From Streptomyces sp. NBC_01353 (GTDB lineage: Bacteria > Actinomycetota > Actinomycetes > Streptomycetales > Streptomycetaceae), in contig NZ_CP108352.1 of the NCBI RefSeq assembly GCF_036237275.1, positions 5,394,001-5,458,000 on the forward strand: a stretch of 64,000 bases of DNA, in the 5' to 3' direction. Shown here piece after piece: positions 45,799 to 54,257 of this stretch. The first letter of the stretch is position 1; each line of letters opens with the position of its first letter. The notes beneath the pieces are model-generated. The model was not told the DNA's origin. It ran no database searches and saw only the letters and a program-made list of their open reading frames with translations. A program made the position numbers and the translations under genes.

Positions 45799-45840
45799 TG
45801 GTCTGGACCGCGTGGTCTACACCAATGAGTGGTGTAGACC
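45799..45840. promoter_or_regulatory. Cluster of DasR-responsive elements upstream of nagE1
   Basis: Three sites resemble the dre consensus ACTGGTCTAGACCACT: TGGTCTGGACC at 45799, GTGGTCTACACCAA at 45812-45825 and AGTGGTGTAGACCT at 45828-45841. The last two form an inverted repeat (GGTCTACACCA / TGGTGTAGACC). DasR, a GntR-family regulator, releases these in response to GlcNAc-derived phosphosugars. Confidence 0.85.
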
Positions 45841-45918
45841 TGTTTTAGCACGTGAGACTTAGATAAGGAACCTGCGAATTCTGTGTGGCCGCGCCATAGC
45901 TGGGAGTGAACGACGAAA

Positions 45919-45981
45919 GGCCCCCGGACCATGAGGTCCGAGGGCCGTGCGGGGCTCTGTTCGCCGGGCCTAAAGGCCCGG
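45919..45981. terminator. Double hairpin terminator after nagE2
   Basis: Hairpin 1: 45919-45930 with 45935-45946 (12 pairs, one A-C mismatch, loop ATGA). Hairpin 2: CCGGGCC/GGCCCGG at 45964-45970 and 45975-45981, loop TAAA. Both lie directly past the nagE2 stop. Confidence 0.75.
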
Positions 45982-45986
45982 ATCGG

Positions 45987-47288
45987 CTACGCCTTGGTGA
46001 CGTCCCGCTCCATCTCCTCCTCCAGCTCGTCCGGCTCGCGGCCCGGAGTGGGGAGGTTGAACTTGGTGATCGCGAACCGGAAGATCACGTAATAGACGAG
46101 CGCGAAGCCCAGGCCGATCGGAATGATCAGCCACGGCTTCGTCGCCAGGTTCCAGTTGATCACGTAGTCGATCAGACCCGCCGAGAAGCTGAAGCCGTCC
46201 TTCACCCCGAGCGCCCAGGTCACGGCCATCGACACACCCGTGAGCACGGCGTGGATCGCGTAGAGCAGCGGGGCGATGAAGAGGAACGAGTACTCGATCG
46301 GCTCCGTGATGCCGGTGACGAACGAGGTCAGCGCGACCGACAGCATCATGCCGCCCACCTCCTTGCGCCGGTGCGGCTTCGCGCAGTGGGTGATCGCCAG
46401 GGCCGCCGCCGGGAGCGCGAACATCATGATCGGGAAGAAGCCCGTCAGGAACTGACCGGCCTCCGGGTCGCCCGCGAGGAACATGGGGATGTCGCCGTGG
46501 ACCGTCGTACCGTCCGGCCTTTCGTACGTGCCGAACTGGAACCAGATGGGCACGTTCAGGAACTGGTGCAGGCCGATCACCAGCAGCGCACGGTTGGCGA
46601 CACCGAAGACGCCCGAACCCCACGCGCCCAGGCCGACCAGCCAGTCGCTGAAGTTCTCGAGACCGTCGCCGATCGGCGGCCAGACCCACAGGCACAGGGA
46701 CGCGAAGGCGATCGCCACGAACGTCATGATGATCGGCACGAGCCGGCGGCCGTTGAAGAAGCCCAGCCAGTCGACGAGCTTCTTCCGGTGGTAGCGCTGC
46801 CAGAACCAGGCCGTGAGCAGACCGATGACGATGCCGCCGAAGACACCCGGGTTCTGGTACGTGTACCCGCTGAAGGCCTGCTCGGGCGCCAGGCAGCCGC
46901 CGTTGATGTCCGCCGTTCCGGGCGGGCAGGTCTCGGGGAACTGGCGCAGCACGTTGAAGTAGACGAGGAAGCCCACCGTGGCGGCCAGCGCCGTCGAGCC
47001 GTCCGCCTTCTTCGCCATGCCGATCGCGACACCGATGCAGAACAGCAGGGGCAGACCCAGATTGCCGTCGAGCAGGGCGCCGCCGGCTCCCGCCATCACC
47101 TTGGCGACGTTGTCCCAGCCGAGACCGTCCGCGCCGAAGACGTCCGGCTGTCCGAGACGGTTGATGATGCCGGCCGCCGGGAGGACGGCGATGGGCAGCT
47201 GGAGGCTGCGGCCCATCTTCTGCAGCCCCTGGAAGAGGCCGGCCCATCTCGACTTCTTCGGCGCGGCGGCGGCGCTTTCCGTACTCAT
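45987..47288 (-). CDS. nagE2: PTS N-acetylglucosamine EIIC permease 2
   Basis: The start is ATG 47288 (MSTESAAAAPKKSRWAGLFQ) with GGGAGGAC upstream. The 433-residue product is a close paralogue of NagE1 with the same signatures (FFNGRRLVPIIMTF, GITEPIEYSFLFIAPLLY) and an extra Cys-containing outer loop (FPETCPPGTADINGGCLAPE). In Streptomyces coelicolor NagE2 is the main GlcNAc permease; this copy faces the ptsB gene across a dre site. Confidence 0.93.
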   Translation of the reverse strand: MSTESAAAAPKKSRWAGLFQGLQKMGRSLQLPIAVLPAAGIINRLGQPDVFGADGLGWDNVAKVMAGAGGALLDGNLGLPLLFCIGVAIGMAKKADGSTALAATVGFLVYFNVLRQFPETCPPGTADINGGCLAPEQAFSGYTYQNPGVFGGIVIGLLTAWFWQRYHRKKLVDWLGFFNGRRLVPIIMTFVAIAFASLCLWVWPPIGDGLENFSDWLVGLGAWGSGVFGVANRALLVIGLHQFLNVPIWFQFGTYERPDGTTVHGDIPMFLAGDPEAGQFLTGFFPIMMFALPAAALAITHCAKPHRRKEVGGMMLSVALTSFVTGITEPIEYSFLFIAPLLYAIHAVLTGVSMAVTWALGVKDGFSFSAGLIDYVINWNLATKPWLIIPIGLGFALVYYVIFRFAITKFNLPTPGREPDELEEEMERDVTKA

Positions 47289-47336
47289 CGGCGTCCTCCC
47301 TGACCCGGAACAAGCCGGGCCCGACTCGCGTTGCAC

Positions 47337-47352
47337 ACTGGTGTAGACCAGT
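47337..47352. promoter_or_regulatory. dre site (DasR box) between nagE2 and ptsB
   Basis: ACTGGTGTAGACCAGT is nearly the DasR consensus and almost perfectly palindromic. It lies 49 bp upstream of nagE2 and 171 bp upstream of ptsB. It should couple GlcNAc uptake to development and antibiotic control. Confidence 0.9.
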
Positions 47353-47522
47353 TGCGATAGGCTCCCGGAGCCCGCTGAGGGCAGGTTGCCGGTGATCGTC
47401 ATCATTCGACAGAACGAGGGCACCCGCTCGCGAAGTTGGGCCAACCGTGGGTTACCGTGACAAAGCGGACCGTCGGTGCGCCGAGACTCACGTTTCTTGG
47501 ACGGAACGGACAGGGAGAGAAC

Positions 47523-47756
47523 ATGGCCAGCAAGGCTGAGAAGATCGTCGCCGGGCTCGGCGGCATCGACAACATCGAAGAGGTCGAGGGCTGCATCACC
47601 CGCCTCCGCACCGAGGTCGTGGACCCCTCCAAGGTCGACGAGGTCGCCCTCAAGGCCGCCGGCGCCCACGGCGTCGTCAAGATGGGCACCGCGATCCAGG
47701 TCGTCATCGGCACCGACGCCGACCCCATCGCCGCCGACATCGAAGACATGATGTAA
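47523..47756 (+). CDS. ptsB: PTS GlcNAc-specific EIIB
   Basis: The 77-residue EIIB domain carries the phosphorylated cysteine Cys24 in [12 protein letters not shown]. It passes phosphate from EIIA (Crr, encoded elsewhere) to GlcNAc carried by NagE1/NagE2. ATG 47523 has GGGAGAG upstream. A 15-bp terminator follows. Confidence 0.94.
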   Translation: MASKAEKIVAGLGGIDNIEEVEGCITRLRTEVVDPSKVDEVALKAAGAHGVVKMGTAIQVVIGTDADPIAADIEDMM

Positions 47757-47770
47757 CCAGCCTCATCGGT

Positions 47771-47806
47771 CGAGGGGCCCGTTCCGGCAGGGGAACGGGC
47801 CCCTCG
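47771..47806 (+). terminator. Terminator after ptsB
   Basis: A 15-bp perfect stem (47771-47785 with 47792-47806), loop GGCAGG. Confidence 0.88.
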
Positions 47807-47829
47807 CCATGTACGGCTACGCTCGTGCC

Positions 47830-48561
<732 letters not shown>

Positions 48562-48585
48562 GGCGCCACGGCGTCTCCATGAACA

Positions 48586-48613
48586 CGGGCGTACGGCCGA
48601 AGCCGTACGCCCG
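48586..48613 (+). terminator. Hairpin after rph
   Basis: A 12-bp perfect stem CGGGCGTACGGC/GCCGTACGCCCG with loop CGAA, followed by TACCCG repeats rather than a U-run. Confidence 0.75.
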
Positions 48614-48655
48614 TACCCGTACCCGTACATCCACATCCCCTGGGGAGGACCCGTC

Positions 48656-49036
48656 TTGAAGCGCCGTCTCGCAATCACCGTGGCCTCGGCAGCCGTACTC
48701 ACCACGACCCTCGTCGGCTGCGGAGCACTCGACAAGGCAATGGACTGTGTCGCGACCGCCGACGCGATAGCCACCAGCGTCAGCAAGCTCGAGCAGGCGG
48801 CCTCCAGCGCCTCCAACGACCCGACGCAGCTCAACGAGTCCCTGAACGAGATCTCCACCGAACTCGGCAAGCTCAAGGACACGACGGACAACGCCGACCT
48901 CTCCAAGGCCGTCGACGACCTCACCAAGGGCGTCGAATCCGTCAAGACCTCCGTCAACAACGGCGACACCACCCCCGACATCAAGCCGATCACCGACGCG
49001 GCCACCGAGATCGGCAAGGTCTGCACCCCGGGATAA
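48656..49036 (+). CDS. Small helical lipoprotein
   Basis: TTG 48656 is the only sensible start: GGGGAGGA lies 8 bases upstream and a lipoprotein signal follows directly (MKRRLAITVASAAVLTTTLV then GC, Cys22). The 126-residue product is a heptad-like Ser/Leu/Lys-rich helix (SVSKLEQAASSASNDPTQLN; LSKAVDDLTKGVESVKTSV) between two cysteines near the ends (DCVATA and KVCTPG). It probably forms a coiled coil on the cell surface. Function unknown. It sits 8 bp before rdgB. Confidence 0.8.
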   Translation: MKRRLAITVASAAVLTTTLVGCGALDKAMDCVATADAIATSVSKLEQAASSASNDPTQLNESLNEISTELGKLKDTTDNADLSKAVDDLTKGVESVKTSVNNGDTTPDIKPITDAATEIGKVCTPG

Positions 49037-49044
49037 TCGGGACC

Positions 49045-49647
49045 ATGACCCGTCTGATCCTCGCCACCCGCAACGCCGGAAAGATCACCGAACTCCACGC
49101 GATCCTCGCCGACGCAGGCCTCACCCACGAACTCGTCGGCGCGGACGCGTACCCGGAGATCCCCGACGTCAAGGAAACCGGCGTCACCTTCGCCGAGAAC
49201 GCCCTCCTCAAGGCCCACGCCCTGGCCCAGGCCACCGGCCTGCCGGCCGTCGCCGACGACTCCGGCCTCTGCGTCGACGTCCTGAACGGCGCCCCCGGCA
49301 TCTTCTCGGCCCGCTGGTCCGGCACCCACGGCAACGACCGCGCGAACCTGGACCTGCTCCTGGCCCAACTCGGAGACATCGACGACACCCACCGCGCCGC
49401 CCACTTCGCCTGCGCGGCAGCCCTGGCCCTCCCGGACGGCACGGAACGCGTGGTCGAGGGCCAACTGCGCGGCGTGCTCCGCCACACCCCGGTGGGCACG
49501 AACGGCTTCGGCTACGACCCGATCCTCCAGCCGGAGGGCTACGAGGTGACGTGCGCGGAGCTGACCCCGGAACAGAAGAACGCGATCAGCCACCGGGGGA
49601 AGGCGTTCAGGGCGCTGGTACCGGTGGTACGGGAGCTGCTGGGCTGA
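49045..49647 (+). CDS. rdgB: XTP/dITP pyrophosphatase (RdgB/HAM1)
   Basis: The 200-residue enzyme removes non-canonical purine nucleotides from the pool. Family blocks: LILATRNAGKITEL, VTFAENALLKAHALAQATGL, AVADDSGLCVDVLNGAPGIF, TPVGTNGFGYDPIL and the end ISHRGKAFRAL. ATG 49045. It ends 11 bp before a 41-bp palindrome that also faces the tRNA. Confidence 0.95.
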   Translation: MTRLILATRNAGKITELHAILADAGLTHELVGADAYPEIPDVKETGVTFAENALLKAHALAQATGLPAVADDSGLCVDVLNGAPGIFSARWSGTHGNDRANLDLLLAQLGDIDDTHRAAHFACAAALALPDGTERVVEGQLRGVLRHTPVGTNGFGYDPILQPEGYEVTCAELTPEQKNAISHRGKAFRALVPVVRELLG

Positions 49648-49658
49648 GGCTCTCAAGC

Positions 49659-49699
49659 GAGCAGGCTGTTACCTTCGAATCGAAGGTAACAGCCTGCTC
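49659..49699. terminator. 41-bp perfect palindrome between rdgB and tRNA
   Basis: Two 20-base arms starting GAGCAGGCTGTTACC... are exact complements around a single A at 49679. It lies between the convergent rdgB and tRNA genes. It probably terminates transcription from both sides. Length and perfection are exceptional for the window. Confidence 0.8.
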
Positions 49700-49706
49700 T
49701 CACTCG

Positions 49707-49780
49707 TACGCCCGGTCGGACTCGAACCGACAACACATGGCACCTAAAGCCATTCTCTCTTCCAGTTGGAGTACGGGCGC
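49707..49780 (-). tRNA. tRNA with UAG anticodon (nominal tRNA-Leu), class I body
   Basis: The reverse strand folds as a 74-nt tRNA: acceptor GCGCCCG/CGGGCGT (G1-U72 wobble), D-arm with a 3-bp CTC/GAG stem, anticodon stem ATGGC/GCCAT with loop TTTAGGT (anticodon UAG, plus strand 49744-49746), a 5-nt variable loop GTGTT, T-arm GTCGG TTCGAGT CCGAC and discriminator A73. UAG would read CUA (Leu). Bacterial tRNA-Leu normally has a long class II variable arm, which is absent here, so the charged amino acid is uncertain. No CCA is encoded. Confidence 0.75.
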
Positions 49781-49862
49781 GTGCCGGTCCTGCTCACTGT
49801 ACCCGTTGCTGTTCGAGAGCCAGGGGCCGGTGAGCGCATGGCAGTTGGGGGCGCGTCGGTCA

Positions 49863-49891
49863 GGGCGCACCGCCTTCGCAGCGGTGCGCCC
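49863..49891 (-). terminator. Terminator after bcp
   Basis: An 11-bp perfect stem GGGCGCACCGC/GCGGTGCGCCC with a 7-base loop lies 22 bp past the bcp stop. Confidence 0.8.
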
Positions 49892-49913
49892 CGGGCCCTT
49901 CAGCGAGCCCGGT

Positions 49914-50381
49914 TCAGATGCCCAGGTCCTTGATGATCTTGGCGACATGGCCCGTCGCCTTCACGTTGTACAGGGCGCGCTCGACCTTGCCGTCCTCGTC
50001 CACGACGATCGTCGAGCGGATCACGCCCGTCACCGTCTTGCCGTAGAGCTTCTTCTCGCCGAACGCGCCGTACGCCTCCAGGGTCTCCTTCGACGGGTCG
50101 CCCACCAGCGTCACCTTCAGGTGCTCCTTCTCGCGGAACTTCGCCAGCTTCTCCGGCTTGTCCGGCGACACGCCGATGACGTCGTAGCCCGCGCCCGCCA
50201 GCAGCTCCAGGTTGTCCGTGAAGTCGCAGGCCTGCTTGGTGCAGCCGGGAGTGAGCGCCGCCGGGTAGAAGTAGACGATGACCTTGCGGCCCTTGTGGTC
50301 AGCGAGCGAGATCTCGTTGCCGTCCGCGTCGGGAAGGGTGAAGGCGGGGGCGGTGTCGCCGGGCTGAAGTCGCTCGCTCAT
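49914..50381 (-). CDS. bcp: Thioredoxin-dependent peroxiredoxin (BCP type)
   Basis: The 155-residue enzyme reduces hydroperoxides. The peroxidatic Cys47 lies in ALTPGCTKQACDF with Cys52 as the likely resolving cysteine (CxxxxC, atypical two-Cys BCP). Further blocks: PDADGNEISLADHKGRKVIV, IGVSPDKPEKLAKF, IRSTIVVDEDGKV. ATG 50381. A single-gene unit. Confidence 0.94.
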   Translation of the reverse strand: MSERLQPGDTAPAFTLPDADGNEISLADHKGRKVIVYFYPAALTPGCTKQACDFTDNLELLAGAGYDVIGVSPDKPEKLAKFREKEHLKVTLVGDPSKETLEAYGAFGEKKLYGKTVTGVIRSTIVVDEDGKVERALYNVKATGHVAKIIKDLGI

Positions 50382-50502
50382 GGCTCTCCTCGGGATGTCT
50401 GGGCGTATACGACCGAGCCTAATGGGGGCCTGAGACAGACCATGGACGGAGAAACTGAGAGACTGTCCGTCAACGACCGATTACGACTACGGAGGCAGCG
50501 CG

Positions 50503-50823
50503 GTGTCGGAGGCCAGGACCCCTGCGCAGATCGAGGCGGACATCGTCCGCCGGCGCGAGCAGCTCGCCGTCACTCTCGACGAGATCGGCATTCGGATGCA
50601 CCCGAAGACGATCGTCGGCGACGCGAAGGCGAAGGTCGTCTCCACGGTCGACCACACCGTCGGACGAGCGGCCGTCGCCGTCAACCGGACCTTCTCCGAC
50701 GTGAAGGCCCGCTTCACCCACGACGATGGCGCGCCGCGCCTGGAGCGGGTGGTTCCGGTGGCGCTGGTCGCCGTGGCCCTCGTCGGGCTGCTCGCGGTCT
50801 CCACGCGCAAGCGCAAGGGATGA
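50503..50823 (+). CDS. DUF3618 family membrane-anchored protein
   Basis: GTG 50503 with GGAGG upstream. The 106-residue product begins with the DUF3618 helix (RTPAQIEADIVRRREQLAVT...LDEIGIRMHPKTIV) and ends with one membrane helix (VVPVALVAVALVGLLAV) and a basic tail RKRKG, so it is C-terminally tail-anchored. Function unknown; the family is common in actinobacteria. Confidence 0.85.
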   Translation: MSEARTPAQIEADIVRRREQLAVTLDEIGIRMHPKTIVGDAKAKVVSTVDHTVGRAAVAVNRTFSDVKARFTHDDGAPRLERVVPVALVAVALVGLLAVSTRKRKG

Positions 50824-50869
50824 CGCCGCCCGGGTACGGGCGACACGCCCGGACAGGTAGGTTCGAGTC

Positions 50870-51208
50870 GTGAGCGACAACACCCACGACAAGCTGCCCA
50901 TCCGGATGCTCCACGACCGTGTGCTGGTCCGGACCGACTCCCCCGAGGGGGAGCGGCGCTCGGGCGGGGGCATCCTCATCCCGGCCACCGCCGCCGTAGG
51001 CCGCAGGCTGGCCTGGGCGGAGGTCGTCGCGGTCGGCCAGAACGTCCGTACGGTCGAGACCGGCGACCGCGTTCTGTACGACCCCGAGGACCGCGCCGAG
51101 GTCGAGGTGCGGGGCGTCGCGTACGTCCTGATGCGGGAGCGCGATCTGCACGCGGTGGCCGCGGACCGGTTCGAGGGGTCCACGGACACCACCGGGCTGT
51201 ATCTGTAG
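50870..51208 (+). CDS. GroES-like co-chaperonin family protein
   Basis: The 112-residue product from GTG 50870 has the Cpn10 fold: IRMLHDRVLVRTDSPEGERR, SGGGILIPATA, EVVAVGQNVRTVETGDRVLY and a C-terminal RDLHAV strand. It is divergent from true GroES in the mobile loop and has a C-terminal extension (DRFEGSTDTTGLYL), and no groEL is beside it. It may be a specialised or orphan Cpn10. Confidence 0.8.
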   Translation: MSDNTHDKLPIRMLHDRVLVRTDSPEGERRSGGGILIPATAAVGRRLAWAEVVAVGQNVRTVETGDRVLYDPEDRAEVEVRGVAYVLMRERDLHAVAADRFEGSTDTTGLYL

Positions 51209-51224
51209 AACGTTCCGAAGCGAG

Positions 51225-51250
51225 GGCCTGGTGACCGGTGTCACCAGGCC
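51225..51250 (+). terminator. Terminator before sugE riboswitch
   Basis: An 11-bp perfect stem GGCCTGGTGAC/GTCACCAGGCC with loop CGGT, followed by TTTCGT. Confidence 0.88.
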
Positions 51251-51280
51251 TTTCGTATGGATTTTGCTACCCTGGAGCCA

Positions 51281-51335
51281 CCCGACGAGACGCGCCGTAC
51301 CGGGCCCGCTGCACCGCAGTACGCAAAGACGACGC
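51281..51335 (+). promoter_or_regulatory. Guanidine-III (ykkC-III) riboswitch
   Basis: CCCGACGAG (51281), CGCGCCGTACCGGG (51291) and AAAGACGACGC (51325) match the conserved pieces of the ykkC-III class in order, including the CCCG/CGGG stem and the GCGC/GACGC pseudoknot strands. The loop between them is longer than in the short crystallised example. It lies 37 bp before sugE, the expected target, and turns it on when guanidine is bound. Confidence 0.85.
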
Positions 51336-51372
51336 ACCCCTGTTGTTCCGTCTCGCGGAGGTGTTCGTCGTC

Positions 51373-51693
51373 ATGGCCTGGGTTCTTCTCGTCGTTGCCG
51401 GTCTGCTCGAGGTCGGCTGGTCGATCGGCATGAAGTACACCGACGGGTTCACCCGTCTCTGGCCCAGTGTCTTCACGGGCGCCGGGATCGTCGCCTCCAT
51501 GCTGCTGCTGTCCCATGCCGCCAAGACGCTGCCCATCGGTACGGCGTACGGCGTCTGGGTCGGCATCGGCGCGGCCGGTGCGGCGGTGCTCGGCATGGTG
51601 GTGCTCGGTGAGCCGGCGACCGCCGCCCGGATCTTCTTCGTCTGTCTGCTCCTGGTCGCGGTGGTGGGTCTGAAGGCGACCTCGGGCCACTAG
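51373..51693 (+). CDS. sugE: Guanidinium exporter (SMR family, SugE/Gdx)
   Basis: The 106-residue protein has four membrane helices and the SMR carboxylate Glu13 (LLVVAGLLEVGWSIGMKYTD), plus the Gdx-type GTAYGVWVGIGAAGAAVLGM. It works as an antiparallel dimer exchanging guanidinium for protons. ATG 51373 has GCGGAGG 11 bases upstream. The guanidine-III riboswitch upstream confirms the substrate. Confidence 0.93.
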   Translation: MAWVLLVVAGLLEVGWSIGMKYTDGFTRLWPSVFTGAGIVASMLLLSHAAKTLPIGTAYGVWVGIGAAGAAVLGMVVLGEPATAARIFFVCLLLVAVVGLKATSGH

Positions 51694-51706
51694 CCCGGCG
51701 AGGTCA

Positions 51707-54085
51707 CTAGCTCGGCGAGGCCGGTGGCGACAGCGGCGGCGGTGGGGTAGCCGCCTCGGGGGTTGACGCGGGAGCGGTGAGGGGAGGCGTGCCTCCCCCG
51801 CCCCCGCCTGCGTCCGTCCCCGTACCGCCGCCGCCGTTCGTCCCTTCCGGCGTTCTCGGGCGCTCCGGCTCCGGCTCCGGCTGGGGTTCGGGGCGAGCCG
51901 GCCGCTGAGGCGTGTGAGCTGTCTGAGGTGTCTGGGGCGTGAGGGGCGTCAGTGGTACCGGGGGTGTCCGCGGGTGCTCCTGCGTCCGCTGCGGCCCCTC
52001 CATCCCCTCCTCCGACTCCTCCCACTCCTCCGACGCGTCCGATCCGTCCGGCCGCAGCGGTTCCGTCGGGTCCCACGACTCCTCCGCGCCGTCCCCGAGT
52101 TCGAGCTCGAACTCCCGCGGCTCCGTTCCCGCCAGAGCGTCCCGTGTGAACTGGCCCCAGATCCCCGCGGGCGGCCCGCCCCCGTTGATCCGCGGCAGAC
52201 CGAGCGCCCCGTACAGCGACTTCTGCTCGCCCGTCTCCGGGTCCTGGCCCATCATCGTGACCACCGTCGCCAGGTCCGGGGTGTACCCCGCGAACCAGGC
52301 GGCCTTGTCGTCCTCCGCCGTGCCCGTCTTGCCCGCCGCAGGCCGGCCCGCGGTCAGGGCCGCCGTTCCCGACCCGAACTCCACCACGCTCCGCAGCACC
52401 GAGGTCGTCGTGTCCGCGGCCTCCCGGCTCACCGCCTGCCGGCTCCCGGCTTCCGGCAGTTCCAGATCCTGACCGTCCTTGGTGACCCGCGCGACGAGGC
52501 TGTACGTGCCGTGCCGGCCGTGGTTGGCGAGCGTGGCGTACGCCTCCGCCATGTCGAGGACGCTCGCGGTGGCGGGGCCCAGCGCGATGGAGGGGGAGGC
52601 GTTGAGGTCGGGGGTGCTCTTCGGCACGCCGAGCGCGACGGCCGTCTCCCTCACCCGCGCGGGCCCGACGTCCACCGCCATCTGCGCGTACACGGCGTTG
52701 ACCGAGCTGTCGGTGGCGGACCGCACGGTGATGTCGCCGAACGACTCGTCGTCCTCGTTGCCCGGGGCGTAGTGGTCGCCGTCCCAGCCCTGCACGGGGC
52801 GCTTGTCGGTGCCGTCGTAGTACGTGTTCGGGGTGATCCGCTCGCCCTCCTGGGTGAGCGATCCGTGCTGGAGCGCAGCGGTGAGGACGAAGGGCTTGAA
52901 CGTGGAGCCGACCTGGTAGTCGCGGCGCGTGGCGTTGTTGACGTACTGCCTGGTGTAGTCGATCCCGCCGTACAGGGCGAGGACCCGGCCGGTCGACGGG
53001 TCGATCGCTGCGCCCCCGACCCGTACGAAGCGGTCGGTGGGGTTCCGCGCGGGGTCGAGCTTCGACATGACCTGGTCCTCGACGGCCGTGACGAAGGCGT
53101 CCTGCTTCTCCTTCTCCAGGGTGGTGGTGATCCGGAAGCCGCCGCCGGCGAGGGTCTTCTCGTCGACGATGTCATTGCCGGTCAGGTACTCCTCGACCGC
53201 CTGGACGAGGTAGCCGCGCTGCCCGGAGAGGCCGGTGGCGGGGCGGGCGGTCTGCGGGGACGGGAAGGCGGTGTCGGTCCGCTCGGCGGGGGAGAGCCAC
53301 TTCTCCTTGACCATGCCGTCCAGGACGTAGCTCCAACGGCCGAGCGCCTTGGTCCGGTTCTCGGGGTGGGTGGCGAGGTCGTAGGCGCTGGGTGCCTTGA
53401 GCAGCGAGGCGAGGTACGCGCCCTCGGCGGTGTCGAGGTGCGCGGCGTCCTTGCCGTAGTAGGCGCGGGCTGCGGCCTGGATGCCGTAGGCGTTGCGGCC
53501 GAAGTAACTGGTGTTCAGATAGCCCTCGAAGATCTCGTCCTTGCTCTTCTCGCGGTTGAGCTTGATGGCGATGAAGAACTCCTTCACCTTGCGGGTGACG
53601 GTCTGCTCCTGGCCCAGGTAGTAGTTCTTGACGTACTGCTGGGTGATGGTGGAGCCGGACTGCCTGCCCTTGCCGGTGAGGGTGTTCCAGGCGGCGCGGA
53701 CCATGGCCTTGGGGTCGACGACGGCTCGGTCGGAGTAGAAGTCGCGGTCCTCCGCGGCGAGTACGGCGTGCCGGACGGTCGCCGGGACGTGCATGAGTCG
53801 TACGTTCTCGCGGTTGACCTCGCCGTCGCGGGCGATCTGGGTGCCGTCCTTGTAGAGGTACACGTTGGACTGCGCGATCGCGGCGGAGTTGGCGGGCGGG
53901 ATGTCCACGAGCAGATAGCCGGCGACGAGGCCGCCGAGGAGCAGCAGCGTGGTGAAGAGGAAGGTGCCCAGGAGCGCCCGCAGGATGCGTCGGGGGCGGG
54001 AGCGGCGTGGGCGTTTGGGGGGCGGGGTGGGGACGGTGGGGTCCCTGGGCGCCCAGCCGGGCCGGTGTGGCTGGTCGTCGCTCAT
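51707..54085 (-). CDS. Class A penicillin-binding protein (transglycosylase/transpeptidase)
   Basis: The 792-residue product (ATG 54085, MSDDQPHRPGWAPRDP) has a basic cytoplasmic end, one membrane helix (about 36-62), a GT51 glycosyltransferase domain with catalytic Glu112 (AAEDRDFYSD), and a transpeptidase with Ser394-x-x-Lys397 (GSTFKPF), SVN and Lys586-Thr-Gly (AGKTGTAED). The C-terminal 150 residues are a disordered acidic and Pro/Thr-rich tail (PVPLTPLTPQTPQTAHTPQ). It builds peptidoglycan. The gene end is 13 bp from the convergent sugE stop. Confidence 0.93.
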   Translation of the reverse strand: MSDDQPHRPGWAPRDPTVPTPPPKRPRRSRPRRILRALLGTFLFTTLLLLGGLVAGYLLVDIPPANSAAIAQSNVYLYKDGTQIARDGEVNRENVRLMHVPATVRHAVLAAEDRDFYSDRAVVDPKAMVRAAWNTLTGKGRQSGSTITQQYVKNYYLGQEQTVTRKVKEFFIAIKLNREKSKDEIFEGYLNTSYFGRNAYGIQAAARAYYGKDAAHLDTAEGAYLASLLKAPSAYDLATHPENRTKALGRWSYVLDGMVKEKWLSPAERTDTAFPSPQTARPATGLSGQRGYLVQAVEEYLTGNDIVDEKTLAGGGFRITTTLEKEKQDAFVTAVEDQVMSKLDPARNPTDRFVRVGGAAIDPSTGRVLALYGGIDYTRQYVNNATRRDYQVGSTFKPFVLTAALQHGSLTQEGERITPNTYYDGTDKRPVQGWDGDHYAPGNEDDESFGDITVRSATDSSVNAVYAQMAVDVGPARVRETAVALGVPKSTPDLNASPSIALGPATASVLDMAEAYATLANHGRHGTYSLVARVTKDGQDLELPEAGSRQAVSREAADTTTSVLRSVVEFGSGTAALTAGRPAAGKTGTAEDDKAAWFAGYTPDLATVVTMMGQDPETGEQKSLYGALGLPRINGGGPPAGIWGQFTRDALAGTEPREFELELGDGAEESWDPTEPLRPDGSDASEEWEESEEGMEGPQRTQEHPRTPPVPLTPLTPQTPQTAHTPQRPARPEPQPEPEPERPRTPEGTNGGGGTGTDAGGGGGGTPPLTAPASTPEAATPPPPLSPPASPS

Positions 54086-54257
54086 GGTGGAGCTCCCGTA
54101 CCGGATGAAGGCGGATGGATCCCCCATACTGCACGCACCGGGGCAGAACCTGAGTAATACGACTCGAAAAGCACTCGCGTTGGCGGCACGCGGGGGACTA
54201 GGGTCGTGCGCTTTGGTGCCGTCGGGGCACGGAGGAGACGGCAGGGAAGGAACCGGG

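Noticed and set aside
44657-45862. Long plus-strand frames opposite nagE1 and nagE2
   Set aside because: Acidic Asp/Glu/His-rich shadows of conserved PTS genes, with no ribosome site and no recognisable domain.
49551-50873. Plus-strand frame running through rdgB end, tRNA and bcp
   Set aside because: It passes through a tRNA, a 41-bp palindrome and an antisense conserved gene, so it cannot be one protein.
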